From contig NIOB01000008.1 in NCBI GenBank assembly GCA_002189105.1, positions 248,001 through 312,000 of the forward strand: a stretch of 64,000 nucleotides of DNA. The letters run 5' to 3'. Position 1 is the stretch's first letter. Every line of letters begins with the position of its first letter. The position numbers and the translations under genes are program-made. The notes beneath the pieces are model-generated. The model was not told the origin of the DNA. It worked only from the letters and a program-made list of their open reading frames with translations, and searched no databases. The stretch comes from Saccharibacillus soli (GTDB taxonomy: Bacteria; Bacillota; Bacilli; Paenibacillales; Paenibacillaceae). This document shows, one piece after another, positions 8,395-16,768 of this stretch.

Positions 8395-8820
8395 TTACTC
8401 CGGTTTGGGCACTTCCACCCCGTTTAAAATCAAGCGCAGGTTGATGTCCGCCTTGAGTGAATCGGAGACCGCGCAGTATTTCTCTTCGGCCATCAGCAGC
8501 GCCTTCCAGATTCGATAATCCGGAACACTCCCGTCGATGTGGAAGAACAGATCGATCGAGGTAAAGCCGGATGGGTTCGTCTCTTTGCGTGTTCCATCCG
8601 CTTCGATCTCAATTCGGTTAATATCAGCCAGGAAGCGATCCAAGATCATGGTAATATCGATGCCCATGCAGCCGCCAAGTCCGGCCAGCAGCAGCTCCAT
8701 CGGCGTCATACCTTCCCCGTTTCCGCCGTACTTGGGCGTAGCGTCCATGCCTACGGAATACCCGGATGGGCCTGTTGAGTCAAATTTGCGATTGCCTTTC
8801 CAGATTGTCGATACCTTCAT
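8395..8820 (-). CDS. OsmC-family peroxiredoxin-like protein
   Basis: 141 aa, usual length for the YhfA/OsmC branch. Two conserved cysteines are present, in LLAGLGGCMGID (about residue 51) and EEKYCAVSDSL (about 115); this pair reduces organic hydroperoxides in OsmC/Ohr relatives. The start has a modest GGAAGAAGG site. It lies 36 bp after the amino acid ABC ATPase with no terminator between, so it is probably the last gene of that operon, which would tie a thiol-dependent stress enzyme to uptake of an amino acid (inference). Confidence 0.88.
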   Translation of the reverse strand: MKVSTIWKGNRKFDSTGPSGYSVGMDATPKYGGNGEGMTPMELLLAGLGGCMGIDITMILDRFLADINRIEIEADGTRKETNPSGFTSIDLFFHIDGSVPDYRIWKALLMAEEKYCAVSDSLKADINLRLILNGVEVPKPE

Positions 8821-8856
8821 GATGAGCTAACCTTCTTCCTTAAACTTTATTCTCGC

Positions 8857-9603
8857 TTATATTTCATTGATCTGGCGCAAGAACTTCCGCGTACGTTCCT
8901 GCTGCGGGTCTTCAAAAAAGCGCTCTGGAGCGGCTTCTTCGATGATGTGTCCGTCTGCCATCAAGACGACCTTGGTCGCCACTTCACGCGCAAACTTCAT
9001 CTCGTGCGACACGACCAGCATGGTCATGCCTTCTTGAGCCAGCTCCCGCATGACACTCAGCACTTCGCCGACCAGTTCGGGATCGAGCGCAGAAGTCGGT
9101 TCGTCAAACAGCATGACCGCAGGCTCCATCGCCAATGAGCGGGCAATCGCCACGCGCTGCTGCTGTCCGCCTGACAGCCGGGACGGATAATAATCTTCCC
9201 GCTCTGCAAGCCCCACGCGGTCAAGGAGCTTGCGGCCAATCGCTACGGCCTGCTCTTTGGGCATCTTTTTCACCGTCATCAAGCCTTCGGTCACATTACC
9301 AAGCGCCGTCTTGTGCGGATACAGATTAAACTGTTGAAAGACCATGCCGCTCTGTCTGCGAATTTCCCGTGTAGCCTGCTGGCGGGCACGCTTGGAAGCT
9401 GCTGCGTCCACCCGAATCCCGTTGACTTCAAAGCTGCCCCCCGAAATATCTTCCAGACCGTTTAAACAGCGCAGCAGCGTGCTTTTCCCCGAACCGCTGG
9501 GTCCCAGAACGACGACAATATCCCGCGCAGCCACCTGGAGATTGATATTTCGGAGCACTTCGAGATCCTGAAAATGTTTGGATAAACCGGTTGTCGTAAT
9601 CAT
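8857..9603 (-). CDS. polar amino acid ABC transporter ATP-binding protein
   Basis: 248 aa. Walker A GPSGSGKS, Q-loop MVFQQFNLYPH, signature LSGGQQQR, Walker [14 protein letters not shown] and switch His in VSHEMKFA are all intact and typical of GlnQ/HisP-type subunits. I chose the ATG at 9603, with a TGGAG site 8 bases away; upstream codons overlap the permease stop region. It acts at the inner membrane face with the permease encoded 16 bp upstream. Confidence 0.93.
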   Translation of the reverse strand: MITTTGLSKHFQDLEVLRNINLQVAARDIVVVLGPSGSGKSTLLRCLNGLEDISGGSFEVNGIRVDAAASKRARQQATREIRRQSGMVFQQFNLYPHKTALGNVTEGLMTVKKMPKEQAVAIGRKLLDRVGLAEREDYYPSRLSGGQQQRVAIARSLAMEPAVMLFDEPTSALDPELVGEVLSVMRELAQEGMTMLVVSHEMKFAREVATKVVLMADGHIIEEAAPERFFEDPQQERTRKFLRQINEI

Positions 9604-9619
9604 CGCGTCATCTCCATGT

Positions 9620-10264
9620 CTAGTAAGCTTTGGCCAGTCTGCGTTCAAAGCGTTCCAGGATGAAGGACAGCCCTGTACTCATCACCCAATACATCACGCC
9701 AATCGCCAGGTAGAACGGCATGTATTGATAATACTGTGCAATCAGCAGTTGAGCCTGACGCAGCAGTTCACTCACGGTAATGACGGACACAAGCGATGTC
9801 TCCTTGAGCATTCCGATGAAGGTATTGCCCATCGGAGGAATCGCAATGCGCATCGCCTGGGGCAGTACCACTCGGCGCATCGCCTGCCACGGCGTCATGC
9901 CGGTTGAATAGGCGGCTTCCAGCTGTCCTTTGGGAACCGACAGAATGGCGCCGCGGAACGTCTCGGACAAATATGCGCCCGCATTGACGCTCAGTGCGAT
10001 ATAGGCTGCGGTCAGGGAACCTAAAGTGATCCCGTAGTCCACAACGCCGTAATAAATAATGACGATCTGCACCAGAAGCGGGGTGCCCCGGATAATGGAG
10101 ACATAGACACGAGCCAGCCATCGGATGGGGCGATTGCCTTTGAGACGGGCGATCGCTACGACCAATCCGATTATCAGACCGAAGAACATCGATACGATGG
10201 TCAGCAATAAGGTAAAGCCTGCGCCCTTCAGCAAGAAGGGCAGATTGTCGAACACGAGCTGCAT
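9620..10264 (-). CDS. polar amino acid ABC transporter permease
   Basis: 214 aa, five or so membrane helices, of the HisM/GlnP type. The binding-protein-dependent transport signature is seen as EAAYSTGMTPWQAMRRVVLPQAMRIAIPP (about residues 126-155) and the RGTPLLVQ motif at about 59-66. It lies between the binding protein and the ATPase genes in the same orientation. Only one permease is present, so the channel is probably a homodimer. Confidence 0.93.
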   Translation of the reverse strand: MQLVFDNLPFLLKGAGFTLLLTIVSMFFGLIIGLVVAIARLKGNRPIRWLARVYVSIIRGTPLLVQIVIIYYGVVDYGITLGSLTAAYIALSVNAGAYLSETFRGAILSVPKGQLEAAYSTGMTPWQAMRRVVLPQAMRIAIPPMGNTFIGMLKETSLVSVITVSELLRQAQLLIAQYYQYMPFYLAIGVMYWVMSTGLSFILERFERRLAKAY

Positions 10265-10306
10265 GGATTCTACCGCCTTTCTGCCAGAGGGCGAATGTTC
10301 CGAACG

Positions 10307-11128
10307 TTATTTCGCCGGTGCCTCACCGAACCATTTTTGGAAAATCGTATCGTAAGTGCCGTCCGCCTTCATATCAGTCAGCGCTTTGTTCATGGCTTCT
10401 TGCAGCGGTCCATTGTCTTTGCGAAGGGCGATGCCGGCTTCGTCCGATTTGATCGGTTCGCCAACGGCTTTGATCTTGAATCCATTCTCATCCACGATTG
10501 GCTTCAGGGCATACAGATTGTTGATCGTCGCATCGATGCGTCCCGCATCCAGATCCTTCAGCGACGTGATGACGTCATCGTAAGTCTTGATCTCAAAGTC
10601 GCCAACCTTAGGCAGCACCTCGGTGCGCAGGTACGTTTCGTCATTTGTACCGAGTCCAACTCCGATTTTTTTGCCTTTGAAGTCTTCCAGCTTGGTGATG
10701 TCGCCATTATTTTCGTTGACGATGATCTTGACCTCGTTAGTGATGTACGGATTGGTAAAGTCAATTTGCTTTTTACGCTCGTCCGTAATCGTGACCTGGC
10801 TGACCACAACATCGAATTTTTTGGCCTGAAGGCTTGGGATCAATCCGGAGAAATCCTGCGTTGTGAATTCGGCCTTGACTCCGATTCGCTTGGCGATTTC
10901 TTTGGCAATATCCGGGTCAAAACCGTCCACTTCCTTCTGCTCATTCAAGAAGGTATAAGGCGGATAAGTGCCCATCGTACCCACCTTGATAACGCCGTCT
11001 TTCTTGATCTGCTCCAGTTCATTTGCGGATGCCGCGCCAGAGTTGGAGCCACCTCCACATGCACTCAGCAGCAGGCTGAGCGAAGTTAGGGTTGCGAGAG
11101 CAGCGCCCGCCAATTTACGTTTCATCAT
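10307..11128 (-). CDS. amino acid ABC transporter substrate-binding lipoprotein
   Basis: 273 aa. The signal peptide ends in the lipobox LLSAC, with the lipidated Cys near residue 24. It is a type II periplasmic-binding-fold protein (SBP_bac_3: VGTMGTYPPYTFLN, VDGFDPDIAKEIAKRIG, GVGLGTND). GAGGAGAG is about 8 bases before the ATG pair at 11128/11125. The ligand cannot be read with certainty; a polar amino acid or cystine-like compound is likely from family and operon. Confidence 0.92.
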   Translation of the reverse strand: MMKRKLAGAALATLTSLSLLLSACGGGSNSGAASANELEQIKKDGVIKVGTMGTYPPYTFLNEQKEVDGFDPDIAKEIAKRIGVKAEFTTQDFSGLIPSLQAKKFDVVVSQVTITDERKKQIDFTNPYITNEVKIIVNENNGDITKLEDFKGKKIGVGLGTNDETYLRTEVLPKVGDFEIKTYDDVITSLKDLDAGRIDATINNLYALKPIVDENGFKIKAVGEPIKSDEAGIALRKDNGPLQEAMNKALTDMKADGTYDTIFQKWFGEAPAK

Positions 11129-11176
11129 CTTGTTTCTCTCCTCGTCTATTCATCTCATGGGATGATCTAGGTCTAT

Positions 11177-11827
11177 TTATCTGGGCTTGCCCAGTAATCC
11201 GTAAAACTCGAAATTCGCCAATTCGCTCGCCAACTGTGCAGCTTGAGACTCAGCAATCTTGCTGTGCATGTCGCCCGACCCGAACAGCCACCGCGAGAGC
11301 AGCCCTTCGCACATGCTCATCAGCAGGGCGGCGCGAAGCTCAACGTCAATTTCTTCCGGCAGCATATGCAGCTCTTTCGCCCGTTGAATATTGCGCCGGA
11401 ACCCCTGTTCCATCGCATTTCGCGCATCGGAGATTCGGCTTCGGATCTTCAGATCCGCTCCATTGCCCATCAGCAGGATCTCCGTCAGATGACGATTCGC
11501 CGCCGCGAACTCGAACAATCGAAGGAATAGAGCTTCCGAGGCTTTGACCATATCGTCAACATCTCCGGGGTTCTGCCGATAACCCTGGTCGATCACCTGA
11601 AGCAGCCGCTCTTTACCCTGATCGATAATCTCCAGTGCAATGGCTTCCTTGCTCTTGAAGTGCCAATAGAATGTACCTTGGGCCACGCCCGCTTCGGATA
11701 CAATGTCCGATATTTTCGTCTGATGATAGCCCGATCTGGCAAACTTCTTCAACGCAATCTCCATTAACTGAGCTTTTCGATCAATCAGTTCTTTGCTCTT
11801 TTCCTCATTCGATTCATCGTTAGGCAA
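11177..11827 (-). CDS. TetR-family regulator of the amino acid ABC/osmC operon
   Basis: 216 aa. The N-terminal HTH lies at about residues 18-65 (MEIALKKFARSGYHQTKISDIVSEAGVAQGTFYWHFKSKEAI), and the C-terminal part is of TetR_C type. The start is TTG at 11827 with AAGGGGAT 6 bases upstream. It is the first gene of a run of five minus-strand genes (TetR, binding protein, permease, ATPase, OsmC) with gaps of 48, 42, 16 and 36 bp. A TetR gene heading an amino acid ABC operon is unusual; the effector may be the imported substrate or a thiol stress signal (inference). Confidence 0.88.
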   Translation of the reverse strand: MPNDESNEEKSKELIDRKAQLMEIALKKFARSGYHQTKISDIVSEAGVAQGTFYWHFKSKEAIALEIIDQGKERLLQVIDQGYRQNPGDVDDMVKASEALFLRLFEFAAANRHLTEILLMGNGADLKIRSRISDARNAMEQGFRRNIQRAKELHMLPEEIDVELRAALLMSMCEGLLSRWLFGSGDMHSKIAESQAAQLASELANFEFYGLLGKPR

Positions 11828-11846
11828 TCTGCATCCCCTTCCCGAT

Positions 11847-11903
11847 TGACGAGTCAGTCAGTATTTATTTTTAAATCCTATGGGATAACTAAGGTATTGT
11901 CAA
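11847..11903 (-). promoter_or_regulatory. promoter and candidate operator of the TetR-ABC-osmC operon
   Basis: Minus-strand -35 TTGACA (11898-11903), exact 17-bp spacer, -10 TAGGAT (11875-11880). Just downstream, at 11847-11862, lies TGACGAGTCA followed by another GTCA half-site. This is a TGAC/GTCA dyad of the kind bound by TetR regulators, placed where it could block initiation. A second dyad, GTAAATTTGGATTTAC (11968-11983), lies in the divergent region toward the MORN gene. Confidence 0.7.
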
Positions 11904-12044
11904 GTAGGTTTCTTTCAATTTGATATGAACTTCCATTTTATAAATACAGGAAAAGTAATGGGATCGTGTAAATTTGGATTTACCTGTACAATAGCAATAT
12001 AGCGACCAAGCTAGATCAAGCGGAAATTTGAGAGGGGTAGAGAA

Positions 12045-12788
12045 ATGAACAAAAGAAAAGTTCTGATCTTGTTAACAGCCGTGTCCGTTGCTTTGGCATC
12101 AGCTGCCACCGAATTGGCCAATCCTATGCGGGCAGCAGCAGAATCGGTAAAAGGAACGGCCAAGATCTCGGGAGCTTCTTACTTCGGTGAACTCAAAAAC
12201 GGCCTGCCGCATGGTAAAGGCAAATTGGAGTGGAGCAGCAGCAAATGGTATATGGGCGAGTTCGTTCAAGGAAAACGCTCGGGCACAGGGAAATACCTGA
12301 ATCAGTACATCGATAGCAGTGGAAAGATGCACCGTATCGTGTACAACGGAGAATGGAAGAATGACCGGATGAACGGTTCGGGTGTACAAACGGAAGATGT
12401 AAGCAATGAGAATGGACAGTTATACCTAAAGAAATTCATAACCGGAACGTTTGCCAATAATACCTGGGTCAGTGGTTACAATGTAGGGCATGTTCTGGGC
12501 GACCCCGATTACAGTTATTTGTACAAAGGCAATGGAATTACGCTGTGGATCTGGGACACCAACCTGCCTCTCATGGAACGTTGGAAAAACGGCAGTCTAT
12601 TCCGTGTCCAATATCAGAAAGGTTCTGTTTATCGGGACTATTCGATGTTCACTGAAGAATCCACGACCAAAGAAAAAGCTCGACTCGAAGCACTCCGTTA
12701 TTTGCAAAGTGTGACCTCACAAGTTGAACCCCATTTGAAAAAGTTTCAGGAGTTAGCAAAGCAAGTTCCGATTGAAGTCCAATTTTGA
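12045..12788 (+). CDS. exported MORN-repeat protein
   Basis: 247 aa. A signal peptide (MNKRKVLILLTAVSVALASAATELA) is followed by three MORN-type repeats: YFGELKNGLPHGKGKLEW (about residues 46-63), YMGEFVQGKRSGTGKYL (about 69-85) and YNGEWKNDRMNGSGVQ (about 100-115). A C-terminal domain of about 110 residues has no recognised family. MORN repeats are beta-hairpin modules, often membrane- or protein-binding; a secreted bacterial version suggests a surface role, but function is unknown. AGAGGGGTAGAG precedes the ATG. Divergent from the TetR operon and ended by its own terminator. Confidence 0.82.
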   Translation: MNKRKVLILLTAVSVALASAATELANPMRAAAESVKGTAKISGASYFGELKNGLPHGKGKLEWSSSKWYMGEFVQGKRSGTGKYLNQYIDSSGKMHRIVYNGEWKNDRMNGSGVQTEDVSNENGQLYLKKFITGTFANNTWVSGYNVGHVLGDPDYSYLYKGNGITLWIWDTNLPLMERWKNGSLFRVQYQKGSVYRDYSMFTEESTTKEKARLEALRYLQSVTSQVEPHLKKFQELAKQVPIEVQF

Positions 12789-12807
12789 TCGTTAGTTTTC
12801 ATGACGC

Positions 12808-12842
12808 ACAAGAAGCCCACGTTCAACGTGGGCTTCTTCTTT
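12808..12842 (+). terminator. intrinsic terminator after the MORN gene
   Basis: AGAAGCCCACGTT (12811-12823) pairs with AACGTGGGCTTCT (12825-12837) and is followed by a T-rich stretch. Confidence 0.85.
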
Positions 12843-13006
12843 ATCGCCATGGCCTGATTAAGCGCTCAACGCACCATCTACAGGCAAATCCTACTCCTGT
12901 CACAAAATAAGACTCATCGCTTAACAGCCACAATGCTGCGCGTTCGCTTATCACTCATTTGCCGTAAGCGTGTCGAACGTTTTAAATCTTATGCTTATGG
13001 GAGGAA

Positions 13007-13726
13007 TCAGGCGTTGGTATCGACCATCGCCGGGAGATGAATCTCTTTGACGCAAGCAGCCGAGGATAGACCGATCAGGCAGTTGGTCAGATCGACCACA
13101 TCCTGCAAAGGAATACGTGTCCCCCCATAAACTTCCAATGCACGCTCCCGCCCTGCCGCGTAAGGAATTTCTGCAGCCAACTCACCCGGATTGATGCACG
13201 TGACAGCGATTCGATCCTCACGCAAATGTTCACGAAGCGCTTCCCCGATGCCACGGATTGCAAATTTGGAAGCCACGAAGGTCACTTGGGGGTTGTTGGC
13301 ATTACTCAATCCCGCTGTAGAGCCGATCAGGATGATCTTACCGGCATCGGCCTGACGCAGATTCGGCAGAAGACCCTGTAGGCACACGATCGCGGAAGTA
13401 ATATTGGTCTGAATCATACGGCTGATATGCTCAGGTTCATCTCGATCAAAGTTGTAGTGATCCTCGAAGCCCTCTTTCTCCCAAATGCCTACATTGTAAA
13501 CCGCCACGTCCAGCTTCTCCTGCTGAACATGCTCGAAAATGATCTTGGCAGCTTCTGGTTCAGACAGGTCAGCTGGAATCCAGGTTCGTTCCACACCATC
13601 TTGCAGCTCAAGACTGGAAGGACGACTCCGCGACACCAACCACATTTTATCTCCACTTTCGACCAGACCTCTGGCAAAAGCGTCTCCGAGTCCTTGACTG
13701 GCTCCGAAGATCAGGTAGCTTTTCAT
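13007..13726 (-). CDS. SDR-family protein with Tyr-to-Phe change in the active site
   Basis: 239 aa. GASQGLG (residues 8-14), NVG (78-80) and Ser136 are in place, but the YxxxK motif reads FVASK: Phe150 (codon TTC, plus-strand 13277-13279) and Lys154. The catalytic Tyr of classical SDRs is therefore missing, so the protein may bind a dinucleotide without normal dehydrogenase activity, or use another residue. I chose the ATG at 13726 for its AAAGGAG site; the upstream 20 codons have none. The proximal GELAAEIPYA segment follows the usual PG motif. Monocistronic by layout. Confidence 0.85.
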   Translation of the reverse strand: MKSYLIFGASQGLGDAFARGLVESGDKMWLVSRSRPSSLELQDGVERTWIPADLSEPEAAKIIFEHVQQEKLDVAVYNVGIWEKEGFEDHYNFDRDEPEHISRMIQTNITSAIVCLQGLLPNLRQADAGKIILIGSTAGLSNANNPQVTFVASKFAIRGIGEALREHLREDRIAVTCINPGELAAEIPYAAGRERALEVYGGTRIPLQDVVDLTNCLIGLSSAACVKEIHLPAMVDTNA

Positions 13727-13933
13727 GATCGTTTCTCCTTTATTCGCTTTTGGGTTTGCTTGTGCAGTCCATTCCTGTCTGCTCACTTCGTAAGCATATA
13801 ATACTCGCTCGGAACTGTAATGAAGATTTCGTTAAAAAAAGCGGACTTTGAACGGAGCATCCGGTGACTGAAAAGCTGTGAAACCAGAAGCTGAACGAGG
13901 AACATGCCGGACATGATGGTTACAGCTATAAAA

Positions 13934-13965
13934 CGAAAAAAAGCCCACGTCCATCGTGGGCTTTT
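13934..13965 (-). terminator. intrinsic terminator after chemoreceptor 1
   Basis: AAAAGCCCACG (13939-13949) and CGTGGGCTTTT (13955-13965), with a 5-base loop and a T-run on the minus strand (TTTTTTTCG). The apparent ORF crossing this hairpin is not a gene. Confidence 0.85.
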
Positions 13966-14008
13966 GGCTTTATTATTCCTCATTATCATTCCTCTTGCAG
14001 GCTGACTT

Positions 14009-15496
14009 TTATGCGATTTCTGGCAGCTTTTGAACCTCACTGTCGTCGGAAGAAGAAACTAACTCGCTCAATCCGACGATTAGGCTTTCGAGCTCACGGA
14101 AACTGTCAACCATCTGTTTCGTAAGATTTCGCTGTTCGTCCATGCCCGCCAAGATTTGTTCCGCCGCGGCACTGGATTGCTCGGTCAGACCGGAAATCTC
14201 TGTGACTTCGCCTACGACATGTCCCGAAGAATCTTTCATCGTCACAGAGCTGCTTTCGATATGCGAAGCCTGCGTCAAAACATCACGAGAGTTTACGTCG
14301 ATCGCACGGAAAACTTGCTCTGCGGTATGAACCACTTCCCTGCTTTCTTCAAGCGAAGCACGCATCCTATCAAAGCGTTCGGTCAATTCATTCGTACGGC
14401 CTTGAAGCCGCGCGAGGATCGCGCCAACGTCGGTTACCGACCTTCCCGAATGTTCGGCAAGCTTGCGAACTTCGTCGGAGACCACCGCGAAGCCTTTGCC
14501 ATGCTCACCCGCCCGTGCCGCTTCGATCGCGGCGTTGAGCGCAAGCAAATTTGTTTGGCGGGCGATGTCGGAGATGCCATTCAGGATCGCCGTCATCGAT
14601 TCACTTTCTTGACTGAAACTCTGCATATCGTGAGCAGCCGTCTTCATGGCCTCATACAGATTGTCCATTCGTGTGTTCAACATATCCATTTTGGAACTTC
14701 CGACTTGCGTGCTTCCCGCCATATCCGCAGAGATGTCTTTCATTTGCTGCGAATAAGCCGCCACGTTCCGAATATGACCGTCCGTCAACGCCAGCGATTC
14801 CGAAATTTCCGCCACGCTGGCCGCCTGTACTTCAACGCCTCGCGCAACTTCGCCGAAGCCCAGCGTAATCTCGTCCGAGATCGCAACCGTGTTATTCACT
14901 TTCTGCTTGAAGCCGTCCGTGAATTCGGTCAATCCTTCCACCGATTCTTTGACGCGATTCAGCATGGCTTCGACGCGTGCTTGAGACTGCTCGATTTCTT
15001 CCCGGCGCTTCTCACTGCTCAGGAAAAGCTTTTTGTTCACACGCGATACCGTAATCAAGATGACGCCTGAGACCGCGAACATGCTCAAATTCGTCAGATC
15101 ATTAAATAAAACCGATGGGTCTGACGCAGGTTTGATAGTCATATGAACGATAAAATAAATCAGCGTTATCGCAAAAGAGATATTATAATGTTTGCTGTTC
15201 GGATACAGCAGCAAAGGAAGCAGGATCAAAACGCCCTGAACGAAGTTGATCTGTTCCAGGTTGATCCCGATTGCGCTCAAAATGACCCATGCGGTGATAA
15301 TCCAAGGAATGACCCGGATGCCCTTTTTGGTAAAGTTGGCAATGGTGACTCCCAAAGGTATAATCATCGAAACCAATACGACCGGCCAAAACTCCGGGAC
15401 AACGAAAGCCAACCCCATGCTGATACAGAGAATTGCCCACATCATGTAACTCACTAATTTGTTGCGTTTCCAAAGAATGATGTCTTTACGATCCAT
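14009..15496 (-). CDS. methyl-accepting chemotaxis protein (six-helix N-terminus, no HAMP seen)
   Basis: 495 aa. The N-terminal about 170 residues form six hydrophobic helices with short loops and no large extracellular ligand domain. A coiled coil follows, with the signalling hairpin tip [41 protein letters not shown] (about residues 330-370). Receptors of this shape usually sense membrane-linked or energy cues rather than a periplasmic ligand. The second receptor at 43.8-45.4 kb has the same architecture and a similar N-terminus, so they are paralogues. Confidence 0.9.
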   Translation of the reverse strand: MDRKDIILWKRNKLVSYMMWAILCISMGLAFVVPEFWPVVLVSMIIPLGVTIANFTKKGIRVIPWIITAWVILSAIGINLEQINFVQGVLILLPLLLYPNSKHYNISFAITLIYFIVHMTIKPASDPSVLFNDLTNLSMFAVSGVILITVSRVNKKLFLSSEKRREEIEQSQARVEAMLNRVKESVEGLTEFTDGFKQKVNNTVAISDEITLGFGEVARGVEVQAASVAEISESLALTDGHIRNVAAYSQQMKDISADMAGSTQVGSSKMDMLNTRMDNLYEAMKTAAHDMQSFSQESESMTAILNGISDIARQTNLLALNAAIEAARAGEHGKGFAVVSDEVRKLAEHSGRSVTDVGAILARLQGRTNELTERFDRMRASLEESREVVHTAEQVFRAIDVNSRDVLTQASHIESSSVTMKDSSGHVVGEVTEISGLTEQSSAAAEQILAGMDEQRNLTKQMVDSFRELESLIVGLSELVSSSDDSEVQKLPEIA

Positions 15497-15577
15497 TTTC
15501 CGCTTCCGCCCTTTTCGTCATGATAAAATCTCTTTTTGATGTAGAACGTTTTCGGTAAGCCGATTACTTCTTACCTA

Positions 15578-15649
15578 TCGGAATATTCCGACAAGTTATT
15601 GAGCTTTTATGAAAGCTCTTTATTATACTACAAAGAAGCGACTTTTGAA
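15578..15649 (-). promoter_or_regulatory. promoter and palindromes upstream of chemoreceptor 1
   Basis: Minus-strand -10 TATAAT (15622-15627) with a weak -35 TTCAAA (15644-15649), spacer 16. Downstream in the leader are the hairpin GAGCTTT/AAAGCTC (about 15601-15618) and a perfect 14-bp palindrome TCGGAATATTCCGA (15578-15591), a possible operator. The CCGATA in it also resembles a SigD -10, but no fitting -35 was found. Confidence 0.45.
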
Positions 15650-15718
15650 CCACATTAGGCCTTGAGCAGGATTTTATTTCTTTTTAAAATCCAACCTGCT
15701 CCAATATAGATTTGCCCA

Positions 15719-15747
15719 TTAAAAAAGCCCGCGTTCCCCGCGGGCTT
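15719..15747 (-). terminator. intrinsic terminator after rhodanese 1
   Basis: GCCCGCG (15727-15733) and CGCGGGC (15739-15745), with AAA/TTT flanks and a minus-strand T-run. A second, bulged hairpin (15664-15702) follows before the receptor promoter. Confidence 0.85.
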
Positions 15748-15765
15748 TCCCTGTTTCAGCCAATC

Positions 15766-16713
15766 TTAAACCTCTTCCCCCGTCCCGATCGGATTATCCT
15801 CATACGAGATCCAATCGCTCCAGCTTCCCGCATACAATCTCACGCTCTTGAACCCAGCCTGCTCCAACGCCAGCACGTTCGGCGTGGCGCTTACGCCGGA
15901 GCCGCAGTAGACGACGATCTCCGCATCTTTGTCCACGGTCTCAAAATGCTTCTCCAGTTCCTCCGTGCTCTTATAGGAGCCGTCCTCATTGAACAGGTCT
16001 TTCCAGAAGAAATTGATCGCCCCCGGAATATGTCCGCCAACGGGGTCCATTGTCTCGTTCTGGCCCAGATAACGATCATGCGAACGGGAGTCGATCAGCA
16101 CGGGAGTAAAGAAGATCGCCGGATTGCCCGCAGCAGGAAGGGGCGTATGTTCCTCCAGCTCTCCACGTTCAGCGGCCAACTCCTCTTCGACGCCTTCAAC
16201 GATCTGTTCAGCCTTGATCGTGCCGACGATCCGCTGCACTTCGTTAACATCGGTAACCAGATGATGCTGCACGTTCGGCGTAAGCGAAGAAGGTACGCGC
16301 ACCGCCTGCTTGTTGTCTACCGGGAACCCGGCTTCTTTCCACGCGGTGAAGCCTGTGTCCAGCACCGCTACGTTCTCATGGCCAACCCAGCGCAGCATCC
16401 ACCACAGCCGCGCCGCGTTCATGCCGCCTTCGTCGTCATACGCGATGACGCGCGTGTCGTTACCGATGCCAAGCTTGGCAAGCTTTGCTGCAAAGACCTC
16501 CGGGTCGGGCAGCGGATGACGACCACCGTGGTCGCCTGCCGGCGCAGACAAGTCCTTTTTCAGATCGAGATAGATGGCTCCCGGAATATGATCCACCTCG
16601 TAAGCTTGACGCCCTGCTTCTGGTTCCGACAATATAAACCGGCAGTCTACGATGGTCTGTTCCGGTTCATAAAGACGGGCCAGCAGCCATTTTTGCGATA
16701 CGATGTTTTGCAT
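15766..16713 (-). CDS. two-domain sulfurtransferase (rhodanese/SseA-like)
   Basis: 315 aa. Two rhodanese modules: the inactive N-terminal one (about 1-140, VDCRFILSEP and HIPGAIYLDL) and the catalytic C-terminal one with Cys270 in the loop CGSGVSA, typical of 3-mercaptopyruvate/thiosulfate sulfurtransferases. It is about 30 residues longer than most, from an acidic insertion between the modules (about 170-200). AGGAGAG precedes the ATG. Directly upstream lies a broken copy of the same gene, pointing to a tandem duplication. Confidence 0.92.
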   Translation of the reverse strand: MQNIVSQKWLLARLYEPEQTIVDCRFILSEPEAGRQAYEVDHIPGAIYLDLKKDLSAPAGDHGGRHPLPDPEVFAAKLAKLGIGNDTRVIAYDDEGGMNAARLWWMLRWVGHENVAVLDTGFTAWKEAGFPVDNKQAVRVPSSLTPNVQHHLVTDVNEVQRIVGTIKAEQIVEGVEEELAAERGELEEHTPLPAAGNPAIFFTPVLIDSRSHDRYLGQNETMDPVGGHIPGAINFFWKDLFNEDGSYKSTEELEKHFETVDKDAEIVVYCGSGVSATPNVLALEQAGFKSVRLYAGSWSDWISYEDNPIGTGEEV

Positions 16714-16768
16714 GTGATTCTCTCCTCTCCATTTGCGAACTTTTTAATTAGAATAGCACGTTCCCCCA

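Noticed and set aside
13783-14040. 85-codon minus-strand ORF with a hydrophobic stretch
   Set aside because: It runs straight through the terminator hairpin at 13939-13965 (the KSPRWTWAFF part is the hairpin itself) and has no ribosome site.
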